From Streptomyces sp. CB02366 (GTDB lineage: Bacteria; Actinomycetota; Actinomycetes; Streptomycetales; Streptomycetaceae): 64,000 bases of DNA. This document shows positions 7,697 to 15,289 of the stretch, in pieces. Made by a program: the position numbers and the translations under genes. The stretch is taken from NCBI RefSeq assembly GCF_001905905.1, contig NZ_LIVT01000015.1, positions 30,857 to 94,856 on the forward strand, read 5' to 3'. A model generated the notes under the pieces. It did no database searches, was not told the origin of the DNA, and saw nothing but the letters and a program-made list of their open reading frames with translations. Positions within the stretch are counted from its first letter, which is position 1. Each line of letters begins with the position of its first letter.

Positions 7697-9799
7697 TCAG
7701 CCGGAGACGCTGGCGCGGCCGTTCTCGATGTGGCCCATGAGCCGCCGCCGGAAGCCGTCCTCTCCCTCGGCCGTGACCTCGAGGTCGTACCAGCCGTGGG
7801 CGTCGGCCGCCGAGTGCACCAGCGACCGGCTGCGGCCGGGCTTGACCGTGACGCGGCGGGTCCAGTCCCGTACGTCGTCCTCGTCCACGTAGCCGAGCGG
7901 GCGCACCAGGAAGGTCAGGGTCCGGCGGCCGGTGTTGCGCAGGGTGAGGTGGAGGTCGCGGTCGCGGGGGTCGATGCGGCTGGCGACCTCCGCTCCCCCC
8001 TCGGCCGGTCCGGCGAATTCGCGCCGGAAGCCGTTCGGCCCGGTGACCGTGAAGCGGTACGCGTCCCCGCTCACCGGCACGGTCCAGTGCGCGCGGCCCC
8101 GGACGTCCCGGTGCTGCGGGGAGGGGAACTCGCCCGTGTAGGGGTACAGGGCGAAGTGCGCCGAGGACCGGCCGGTGTTGGCCAGCTCCACGCGCAGTCC
8201 GCCGTGCGTCCTGCGCGCCTGCGCGTCCGGCTGGTAGGGCAGCGGGCGCGCCGGACGTACGCCGGGCTCCTGCTCGGGCAGGTGCTGCACGGCGGGCGGC
8301 TTGGGCTGCCAGCGCCCGCTCAGCGGCGGGATCGCGGCCGGCTGCTCGACGGCGGGCTGCCGACGGGCCCGGGTGAAGTCGAAGGCGGAGGTGAGGTCGC
8401 CGGTGACGCGGCGGCGCCACTCGCCGATGTTGGGCTCCTCCACCCCCGTCCAACGCTCCAGGAAGCGGATGACGGAGGTGTGGTCGAAGACCTCGGAGCA
8501 GACGTAGCCGCCCACGGTCCACGGCGAGACGACCAGCATCGGCACCCGGATGCCCAGCCCGGTCGGGCGGCCCTCCCACTGCTCGTCGACCACCTCGGGG
8601 GGCGCGACGGGCGGCGGGACGTGGTCGAAGAAGCCGTCGTTCTCGTCGTAGTTGATCAGCACGGCGGTGTGCCGCCACACGTCGGGGTGGTTGCCGAGCG
8701 CGTCGAGGATCTTGTAGACGATCGTGGCGCTGTGCACGGGCGAGGAGACGCTCGGATGCTCGGAGTCGATCGCCGAGGGCACCAGGTAGGAGACCTCCGG
8801 GAGCGTCCCGGCCGCCACGTCCCTGGCGAACTCGTCGGCCAGCGTGCCGGTCGGAACCCGGCGCAGCCCCCGCTCGAACAGGCTGCGCTCGCGCCGGGTG
8901 AGCGTGGCGACCCCCTCGTCCAGCAGCCCGAGGAGCCGGGTGCGCTCGGCCTCGGACGCGTCGCGGACCTTCGCGTAGAAGGACTCCATGTAGGTGTGGC
9001 CGCCGGTCCTGGCCAGCGCCTTGCGGGCGATGGCCTTGAAGGTGGCGAAGAACTCGATCTGGTTGTCGGTGAAGTTCTCCCACTCGGTGTACGTCCGCCA
9101 GCTGCGCCCGGCGTCCTCCAGCCGCTCGGCGTAGGTGGACCAGTCGTAGCCGGGGTGGGAGCCCTCGTTGTACGCGTCGTTGCCGACGGCCCGCTTCCCG
9201 TTCGGCTCGAAGCCGGTCTTGCCGCTCCACAGGTGGTTGCGGTTGGGGCTGGTGGAGGTGTGGACCGAGGAGTGGTAGGCGTCGCAGACGGTGAAGGTGT
9301 CGGCCAGCTCGTAGTGGAGCGGGATGTCGCGGCGGTCGTAGTACGCCATCGTCGCGGCCGTCTTGGCGCTGATCCAGCCGTTCATCCAGCCGCCGCCCCA
9401 GGCTTTCGCCCCGCCGTTCCAGGAGTGGTCGAGGGCGCCGATGTACTGGAGGTCCTTCTTCTGCTTCTCGGCCGCCTCGCGCACCGGGAAGGGCAGCACG
9501 GCGGCGCCCGCCGCGCCGGGCTGCTCGAACACCGTCCCGCCGGTGGGCAGCTCCACGGCGTTGCGGTCGCCGAAGCCGCGTACGCCGCGCAGGGTGCCGA
9601 AGTAGTGGTCGAAGGAACGGTTCTCCTGCATGAGGATCACCACGTGCTTGATCGACCCGAGCCCGCCGGACCCCGCGTGCGCGGGCTGCGCGGCGATGGC
9701 GGCCTGGAGCGAGGGCGGCAGGAACGATCCGGCCGCAGCGGCGCCGAGTGCGCCGCCGCCCAGCGCGAAGAGCCGTCGCCGTGACATGTCCGTGGTCAA
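7697..9799 (-). CDS. Tat-exported phosphocholine-type phospholipase C
   Basis: The 700-residue product starts with a twin-arginine signal (SRRRLFALGGGALGAAAAGS) and then the acid phosphatase/phospholipase C core: HVVILMQENRSFDHYFGTL near residue 50 and a metal-binding INYDENDGFFDHV block. The C-terminus carries two repeated small domains typical of bacterial non-haemolytic phospholipase C. It probably hydrolyses phosphatidylcholine outside the cell, helping phosphate or choline acquisition. TTG at 9799 is preferred over ATG at 9787 because AGGAGG at 9805-9810 fits the TTG spacing. Confidence 0.93.
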   Translation of the reverse strand: MTTDMSRRRLFALGGGALGAAAAGSFLPPSLQAAIAAQPAHAGSGGLGSIKHVVILMQENRSFDHYFGTLRGVRGFGDRNAVELPTGGTVFEQPGAAGAAVLPFPVREAAEKQKKDLQYIGALDHSWNGGAKAWGGGWMNGWISAKTAATMAYYDRRDIPLHYELADTFTVCDAYHSSVHTSTSPNRNHLWSGKTGFEPNGKRAVGNDAYNEGSHPGYDWSTYAERLEDAGRSWRTYTEWENFTDNQIEFFATFKAIARKALARTGGHTYMESFYAKVRDASEAERTRLLGLLDEGVATLTRRERSLFERGLRRVPTGTLADEFARDVAAGTLPEVSYLVPSAIDSEHPSVSSPVHSATIVYKILDALGNHPDVWRHTAVLINYDENDGFFDHVPPPVAPPEVVDEQWEGRPTGLGIRVPMLVVSPWTVGGYVCSEVFDHTSVIRFLERWTGVEEPNIGEWRRRVTGDLTSAFDFTRARRQPAVEQPAAIPPLSGRWQPKPPAVQHLPEQEPGVRPARPLPYQPDAQARRTHGGLRVELANTGRSSAHFALYPYTGEFPSPQHRDVRGRAHWTVPVSGDAYRFTVTGPNGFRREFAGPAEGGAEVASRIDPRDRDLHLTLRNTGRRTLTFLVRPLGYVDEDDVRDWTRRVTVKPGRSRSLVHSAADAHGWYDLEVTAEGEDGFRRRLMGHIENGRASVSG

Positions 9800-9945
9800 A
9801 GGAGCCTCCTGGTCCGGTGGTTACAGCCGGGAAGCTAGTCACGCCAGGTGGCTTCGGGAAGGACTGCGTACGGCCCGGTGGTGAACGTCCAAGAGGTCGG
9901 ACGAGAAGTCCAACCGCCCTCCCGCCCCTCGGGACGCGCCCCGGT

Positions 9946-11205
9946 TCACACCCCGATGAGGTGCAGCGACGCCCAGAGCGCGAGGGTGGCGGCCAGGAGC
10001 GTCGCCGGTACGGTCGCCAGCCCGAGCCGGGTGAAGCGGCCCAGCTCGGGGGCGTCGCCGTGCGCGTGCAGGATGCGCCGCCACAGGAGGGTGGCCAGCG
10101 ATCCGACGTAGGTCAGGTTCGGTCCGATGTTGACCCCGATGAGAGCGGCGAGCAGGGGCCCGGGCCCGGCAGCGGCGACGATCGGCAGCAGGGCGAGGAT
10201 CGCGGGCAGGTTGTTGATCAGGTTGGCGAGCAGCGCGGCGACCGCGGCGACGCCGAGCAGGGCGGGCAGGGTGTCGCCGCCGGGCAGCAGGGCGGCGATG
10301 CCGTCGCCGAGCCCGTTGTCCACGACGGCCTTGACGACCACGCCGAGCGCGAGGACGAAGAGGCAGAACAGCGGGTTGGCCGAGCGGACGACGGCCAGGG
10401 GCGTGGTCTCCCGCTTGGCGAGCGCCCGGACGCCGAGAACCAGGGCTCCGGCCAGCGCCGCCCACAGGGGCTCGGCCCCCGCGAACGAGGTGGCGACGAA
10501 CCCGGCCAGCGTCAGTGCCAGCACGACGAGCGTGAAGACCGGCACGGGCGTGCGCTCCGCCTCGGGGTCCGGCGCGTGCGCCCCGGCGGCCAGGTCGTCC
10601 TGGAAGGCCCGGCGGAACACCGCGTACTCGACGGCGACGGCGGCGAGCCACGGCAGCGCCATCAGCGCGGCGAACCGGGTGAAGGAGAGGCCGCTCGCGG
10701 TGAACGCCAGCAGGTTGGTGAGGTTGGAGACGGGGAGCAGGAGGGAGGCGGAGTTGGCGAGGTGGGCGCAGGCGTAGACGTAGGGGCGGGGGCGCGCGCC
10801 GACCCGGGCGGCGGTGGCGAGGACGACCGGGGTGAGCAGGACGACGGTGGCGTCCAGGCTGAGGACGGCGGTGATGAGCGAGGCGACGGCGAAGACGCCG
10901 CCGAGGAGGGGCCGGGTCCGCCCCCGGCAGGCGCGGGCGACCAGCTCACCGGCGGCCCGGAACAGCCCCTCGTCCGCGCAGAGCCGGGCCAGCACGAGGA
11001 TCGCGGCGAGGAACCCGACGACGGGCAGCAGCTCGCCGGCCTGCTCCCGCGCCTCGGACCAGGACACCGCCCCCACGGCCACCACGAGGACCGCGGCGGG
11101 CACGGCGGCGGTCGCCTCCGGCAGGCCGCGGGGGCGCAGGACCGCGAAGGCCAGGACGCCCAGGAGCAGGGCGAAGGAGACGAGTTCGGCGGTGAGGGTG
11201 TTCAG
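9946..11205 (-). CDS. SLC13/ArsB-type ion transporter
   Basis: This is a very hydrophobic protein with about ten to eleven membrane segments. ANLINNLPAILALLP and GVNIGPNLTYVGSLATLLWR are hallmarks of the ArsB/NhaD/SLC13 superfamily (arsenite, sodium/proton or dicarboxylate transport); the substrate is undetermined. No ATG or GTG exists near the expected N-terminus. The frame reads from CTG at 11205 (LNTLTAELVSFALLLGVLAF) just after an in-frame TGA, giving 419 residues. The next GTG, at 11103, would remove the first membrane helix, so a CTG start is inferred. Confidence 0.85.
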   Translation of the reverse strand: MNTLTAELVSFALLLGVLAFAVLRPRGLPEATAAVPAAVLVVAVGAVSWSEAREQAGELLPVVGFLAAILVLARLCADEGLFRAAGELVARACRGRTRPLLGGVFAVASLITAVLSLDATVVLLTPVVLATAARVGARPRPYVYACAHLANSASLLLPVSNLTNLLAFTASGLSFTRFAALMALPWLAAVAVEYAVFRRAFQDDLAAGAHAPDPEAERTPVPVFTLVVLALTLAGFVATSFAGAEPLWAALAGALVLGVRALAKRETTPLAVVRSANPLFCLFVLALGVVVKAVVDNGLGDGIAALLPGGDTLPALLGVAAVAALLANLINNLPAILALLPIVAAAGPGPLLAALIGVNIGPNLTYVGSLATLLWRRILHAHGDAPELGRFTRLGLATVPATLLAATLALWASLHLIGV

Positions 11206-11227
11206 CGGGTGCTCTCAGGCTCTGCGC

Positions 11228-11275
11228 GATGGCGACGGCGACGGCGACGGCGACGGCGATGGCGATGGCGATGGG
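11228..11275. repeat. Hexanucleotide GATGGC/GACGGC tandem repeat
   Basis: Eight 6-bp units alternate between GATGGC and GACGGC, with a final GATGGG, upstream of the transporter start. The following 11290-11370 is low-complexity GGCGCGGGA/GGGACGG sequence. No gene is supported here. Confidence 0.8.
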
Positions 11276-11370
11276 CGCCGGGGCCTGCCCGGCGCGGGAC
11301 GGCGCGGGAGGCGCGGGAGGCGCGGGACGGGCAGGACGGGAGGGACGGTGCGGGACGGGCGGGACGGCTG

Positions 11371-11423
11371 AAGGGGCGGTGCGCCCGCACGTACGGGGAG
11401 TACGTGCGGGCGCACCGCCCCTT
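11371..11423 (-). terminator. 24-bp perfect hairpin, terminator of the gat operon
   Basis: Bases 11371-11394 and 11400-11423 are exact reverse complements, with a 5-base loop at 11395-11399. The stem lies 18 bp beyond the gatB stop codon, so it is placed as the terminator of gatC-gatA-gatB. It may also shield the leftward transporter gene from read-through. Confidence 0.9.
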
Positions 11424-11440
11424 CGGGGACGGTCGGGCGG

Positions 11441-12949
11441 TCAGCCCTCGACGCCGAGCTTCTCCAGGATCAGCTCGCGCACGCGCGCCGCGTCCGCCTG
11501 GCCCCGGGTGGCCTTCATGACCGCGCCGACGAGCGCGCCCGCCGCCGCGACCTTGCCGCCGCGGATCTTGTCCGCGATGGCCGCGTTGCCCGCGATGGCC
11601 TCGTCCACGGCCGTGGACAGCGCGCCCTCGTCCGAGACGACCTTCAGGCCGCGCTTCTCGACGACGGTGTCCGGGTCGCCCTCGCCCGCGAGGACGCCCT
11701 CGATGACCTGGCGGGCCAGCTTGTCGTTGAGGTCGCCCGCGGCGACGAGCGCGGCCACCCGGGCGACCTGCGCCGGGGTGATCGGCAGCTCGTCCAGACC
11801 GCGGCCGGTCTCGTTGGCGTTGCGGGCCAGCTCGCCCATCCACCACTTGCGGGCCTGGTCCGCGGGGGCGCCCGCCTCGATCGTGGCGACGATCAGGTCG
11901 ACCGCGCCCGCGTTGAGGATGGACTGCATGTCGTGGTCGGAGACTCCCCACTCCTCCTTGAGCCGCGCCCGGCGCAGCCGGGGCAGCTCGGGGAGGCCCT
12001 TGCGCAGCTCCTCGACCCAGTCGCGCGCGGGGGCGACGGGGACCAGGTCCGGCTCGGGGAAGTAGCGGTAGTCCTCGGCGTTGTCCTTGATGCGGCCGGC
12101 CGTGGTGGAGCCGTCCTCCTCGTGGAAGTGCCGGGTCTCCTGCACGATCGTGCCGCCCGAGGACAGCACGGCGGCGTGGCGCTGGATCTCGAAGCGCGCG
12201 GCCCGCTCGACGGAGCGCAGCGAGTTCACGTTCTTCGTCTCGGAGCGCGTGCCGAAGGCGGTGGTGCCGTTGGGGCGCAGCGACAGGTTGACGTCGCAGC
12301 GCATCTGGCCCATCTCCATGCGGGCCTCGGAGACCCCGAGGGCCTTGATCAGCTCGCGCAGCTCGGCGACGTACGCCTTGGCGACCTCGGGGGCGCGGGC
12401 CCCGGCCCCCTCGATCGGCTTGGTGACGATCTCGATGAGCGGGATGCCGGCCCGGTTGTAGTCGAGCAGGGAGTGGGACGCGCCGTGGATGCGGCCGGTG
12501 GCGCCGCCGACGTGGGTCGACTTGCCGGTGTCCTCCTCCATGTGGGCGCGCTCGATCTCCACGCGGAAGATCTCGCCGTCCTCCAGCTGGACGTCCAGGT
12601 AGCCGTTGAAGGCGATCGGCTCGTCGTACTGCGAGGTCTGGAAGTTCTTCGGCATGTCCGGATAGAAGTAGTTCTTCCGGGCGAAACGGCACCATTCGGC
12701 GATCTCGCAGTGGAGTGCGAGACCGATCTTGATGGCCGACTCCACGCCGATCTCGTTGACGACCGGCAGGGCGCCGGGCAGTCCGAGGCAGACCGGGCAG
12801 GTCTGGGAGTTGGCGTCCTGCTTCAGCTCCGTGGAGCAGCCGCAGAACATCTTGGTCTTGGTGCCGAGCTCGACATGGACTTCGAGGCCCATGACGGGGT
12901 CGTAGGACGCCAGCGCGTCCTCGTACGACACCAGGTCGGTGACAGTCAC
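11441..12949 (-). CDS. gatB: Asp-tRNA(Asn)/Glu-tRNA(Gln) amidotransferase subunit B
   Basis: The 502-residue protein has the GatB signature GLEVHVELGTKTKMFCGCST with CPVCLGLPG, two cysteine pairs for a structural zinc, and a YqeY-like C-terminal tail. GatB binds mischarged Glu-tRNA(Gln) or Asp-tRNA(Asn), activates the acyl group with ATP and receives ammonia from GatA. The start is GTG at 12949 with GAGAGGG upstream. It is the last gene of the gatC-gatA-small gene-gatB run and is followed by a strong terminator. Confidence 0.98.
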   Translation of the reverse strand: MTVTDLVSYEDALASYDPVMGLEVHVELGTKTKMFCGCSTELKQDANSQTCPVCLGLPGALPVVNEIGVESAIKIGLALHCEIAEWCRFARKNYFYPDMPKNFQTSQYDEPIAFNGYLDVQLEDGEIFRVEIERAHMEEDTGKSTHVGGATGRIHGASHSLLDYNRAGIPLIEIVTKPIEGAGARAPEVAKAYVAELRELIKALGVSEARMEMGQMRCDVNLSLRPNGTTAFGTRSETKNVNSLRSVERAARFEIQRHAAVLSSGGTIVQETRHFHEEDGSTTAGRIKDNAEDYRYFPEPDLVPVAPARDWVEELRKGLPELPRLRRARLKEEWGVSDHDMQSILNAGAVDLIVATIEAGAPADQARKWWMGELARNANETGRGLDELPITPAQVARVAALVAAGDLNDKLARQVIEGVLAGEGDPDTVVEKRGLKVVSDEGALSTAVDEAIAGNAAIADKIRGGKVAAAGALVGAVMKATRGQADAARVRELILEKLGVEG

Positions 12950-12965
12950 GGTGAAACTTTCCCTC

Positions 12966-13208
12966 TCAGCCCAGCAGAACGTCGTCGTCGCCGAGACGCT
13001 TCAGTTCGCGATAGAGGATCGCGAGTCCGGTGACGATGGCGGCGGCCGAGACCGCCGCGTCGACGAGCCGCAGCACGTCGTTGTCGTTGCGGGCGAGCTT
13101 CGCCTGCTTGGCGACGCTGATCGCGCCGAACGCGGTACTGCCGAGCGAGACGTACAGCCCGGTCCTGGACTTCTTGAAGTTACTGGCCTTCTTTGCCATG
13201 GCACTCAC
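12966..13208 (-). CDS. Small membrane protein inside the gat operon
   Basis: An 80-residue protein with a Lys-rich N-terminus (MAKKASNFKKSRTGLYVSLG) and one clear membrane segment (VDAAVSAAAIVTGLAILYRE). A GTG at 13208 overlaps the gatA stop as GTGA and has GAGG at usable distance, which suggests translational coupling; an ATG at 13199 lacks a ribosome site. The function is unknown, but I recall a similar short gene between gatA and gatB in other streptomycetes. Confidence 0.8.
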   Translation of the reverse strand: MSAMAKKASNFKKSRTGLYVSLGSTAFGAISVAKQAKLARNDNDVLRLVDAAVSAAAIVTGLAILYRELKRLGDDDVLLG

Positions 13209-14698
13209 AGCGACGGAGCCTCCTCAAGCAGCGGGTGCCCCCACTTTTCCACGAAGGCGGCCTCGACGGCCGCTCCGACCTTGTAGAGCCGGTCGTCCTT
13301 CATGGCGGGGGCGATGATCTGCAGGCCGACCGGCAGGCCGTCCTCGGGGGCCAGGCCGCAGGGCAGCGACATGGCGGAGTTGCCGGCCAGGTTGGTGGGG
13401 ATGGTGCACAGGTCCGCGAGGTACATCGCCATCGGGTCGTCGGCGCGCTCGCCGATCGGGAAGGCGGTGGTCGGGGTCGTCGGGGAGACGATCACGTCGA
13501 CCTGCTCGAACGCCTTCTCGAAGTCCTGGGTGATGAGGGTGCGGACCTTCTGGGCCGAGCCGTAGTACGCGTCGTAGTAGCCGGAGCTGAGCGCGTACGT
13601 GCCCAGGATGACGCGGCGCTTGACCTCGTCGCCGAAGCCGGCCTCGCGGGTGAGCGCGGTGACGTCCTCGGCCGAGCGGGTGCCGTCGTCGCCGACCCGC
13701 AGCCCGTAGCGCATGGCGTCGAAGCGGGCCAGGTTGGAGGAGCACTCGGACGGGGCGATCAGGTAGTACGCGGAGAGCGCCAGGTCGAAGGACGGGCAGT
13801 CCAGCTCGACGATCGTGGCGCCCAGCGACTTCAGCAGCTCGACGGACTCGTCGAACCGCTGGAGGACGCCCGCCTGGTAGCCCTCGCCGCGGAACTGCTT
13901 GACGACGCCGACGCGCATGCCCTGGACGGAGCCGTTGCGGGCGGCCTCGACGACCGGCGGGACCGGGGCGTCGATGGAGGTGGAGTCCATCGGGTCGTGC
14001 CCGGCGATGGCCTCGTGGAGCAGCGCCGCGTCCAGGACCGTACGGGCGCAGGGCCCGCCCTGGTCGAGGGAGGAGGAGAAGGCGACCATGCCGTAGCGGG
14101 AGACGCCGCCGTAGGTGGGCTTGACGCCGACGGTGCCGGTGACGGCGGCGGGCTGGCGGATCGAGCCGCCGGTGTCCGTCCCGATGGCGAGCGGGGCCTC
14201 GTAGGAGGCGAGGGCGGCGGAGGAGCCACCGCCGGAGCCGCCGGGGATGCGGGTGAGGTCCCAGGGGTTGCCGGTGGGGCCGTAGGCGCTGTTCTCGGTG
14301 GAGGACCCCATGGCGAACTCGTCCATGTTGGTCTTGCCGAGGATGACGACGTCGGCGGCGCGCAGCCGCTGCGTGAGCGTCGCGTCGTACGGCGGGACCC
14401 AGCCTTCGAGGATCTTGGAGCCGACGGTGGTCGGCATGTCCTTGGTGGTGAAGATGTCCTTGAGCGCGAGCGGGACGCCGGCCAGCGGGCCGAGCTTCTC
14501 GCCCGCCTCCCGCTTGGCGTCCACGGCGCGGGCCTGGGCGAGCGCGCCCTCGCGGTCGACGTGCAGGAAGGCGTGGACCTTCTCGTCGACGGCGTCGATC
14601 CGGGCCAGGTGGGCCTCGGTGACCTCGACGGCGGTCAGTTCGCCGGAGGCGATCCTCGCGGCGATCTCGGCCGCGGTGAGCTTGATGATGTCCGTCAT
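13205..14698 (-). CDS. gatA: Asp-tRNA(Asn)/Glu-tRNA(Gln) amidotransferase subunit A
   Basis: The 497-residue amidase contains the amidase signature GGSGGGSSAALASYEAPLAIG with TDTGGSIRQPA, giving the Ser-cisSer-Lys triad together with the lysine in LALKDIFTTKD. It releases ammonia from glutamine and channels it to GatB. ATG at 14698 follows GGAGG at ideal spacing and lies only 5 bp after gatC. The enzyme replaces direct glutaminyl- or asparaginyl-tRNA synthesis. Confidence 0.98.
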   Translation of the reverse strand: MTDIIKLTAAEIAARIASGELTAVEVTEAHLARIDAVDEKVHAFLHVDREGALAQARAVDAKREAGEKLGPLAGVPLALKDIFTTKDMPTTVGSKILEGWVPPYDATLTQRLRAADVVILGKTNMDEFAMGSSTENSAYGPTGNPWDLTRIPGGSGGGSSAALASYEAPLAIGTDTGGSIRQPAAVTGTVGVKPTYGGVSRYGMVAFSSSLDQGGPCARTVLDAALLHEAIAGHDPMDSTSIDAPVPPVVEAARNGSVQGMRVGVVKQFRGEGYQAGVLQRFDESVELLKSLGATIVELDCPSFDLALSAYYLIAPSECSSNLARFDAMRYGLRVGDDGTRSAEDVTALTREAGFGDEVKRRVILGTYALSSGYYDAYYGSAQKVRTLITQDFEKAFEQVDVIVSPTTPTTAFPIGERADDPMAMYLADLCTIPTNLAGNSAMSLPCGLAPEDGLPVGLQIIAPAMKDDRLYKVGAAVEAAFVEKWGHPLLEEAPSL

Positions 14699-14703
14699 GG
14701 TGA

Positions 14704-15000
14704 TCAGTCCTCCCCCAGGATCTGCGGCACCTTGAAACGCTGCTGTTCCTGGGCCGGGGCGCCGGAGAGTGCCTGCGCGGGGGTGAGCGACGGACGGACC
14801 TCGTCCGCGCGCATGACGTTGGTCAGCGGCAGCGGGTGGGAGGTCGGCGGTACGTCTTGGTCGGCGACCTCGGAGACGCGGGCGACCGCGCCGATGATGT
14901 CGTCGAGCTGACCGGCGAAGTGATCGAGCTCTTCGCCCTTCAGCTCCAGACGCGCCAGCCGGGCGAGGTGGGCGACCTCCTCGCGCGTGATGCCAGGCAT
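14704..15000 (-). CDS. gatC: Asp-tRNA(Asn)/Glu-tRNA(Gln) amidotransferase subunit C
   Basis: The 98-residue protein starts MPGITREEVAHLARLARLEL and continues through FAGQLDDIIGAVARVSEVA, the usual GatC pattern. GatC stabilises the GatA-GatB complex. ATG at 15000 has GAGG upstream. It is the first gene of the gat operon; a palindromic repeat element begins only 36 bp upstream, so the promoter must lie within or beyond that element. Confidence 0.96.
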   Translation of the reverse strand: MPGITREEVAHLARLARLELKGEELDHFAGQLDDIIGAVARVSEVADQDVPPTSHPLPLTNVMRADEVRPSLTPAQALSGAPAQEQQRFKVPQILGED

Positions 15001-15035
15001 GCAGCGATCCTCAGGGGTTGGTGTGCGGTTGTGGC

Positions 15036-15213
15036 TGGGGGTGGGCGGCACATTTCCACCGTCCGTCCGAAGGACGGGCCGCGCGGCGGATGGTGCGTGC
15101 GATCGCAAGGCGCCGGAGCGCCCTCGTGGCGGAGCCACGTGGGCGTTTCGGCAACGCGGCGAGCGTGCGTGCCAGGCGTCGCGCGGCAGGTGGAAATGTG
15201 CCACCGACCCCCA
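15036..15213. repeat. Palindromic repeat element, copy C (MITE-like)
   Basis: The ends 15036-15060 and 15189-15213 are 25-base inverted repeats matching at 23 positions. Inside are two blocks shared with the elements near 33300: TGCGATCGCAAGGCG at 15098-15112 and CAACGCGGCGAGCGTGCGTG beginning at 15152. Between them lies an 11-bp stem with one mismatch (15120-15130 and 15134-15144). There is no coding capacity. The element sits between gatC and the GGDEF/EAL gene and fills most of the gap. Confidence 0.75.
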
Positions 15214-15289
15214 ATCCTATGGGGTCCGTCAGGGACGGGTGCCCCACCCCGATCGGGCTACTCCTCCGCGGGCCGCGCCCCCGGGGTCC

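Noticed and set aside
4947..9842. Very long minus-strand frame of about 1600 codons spanning several genes
   Set aside because: It is Arg/Pro-rich with no domains and overlaps the acetyltransferase, MMPL and phospholipase genes in another frame.
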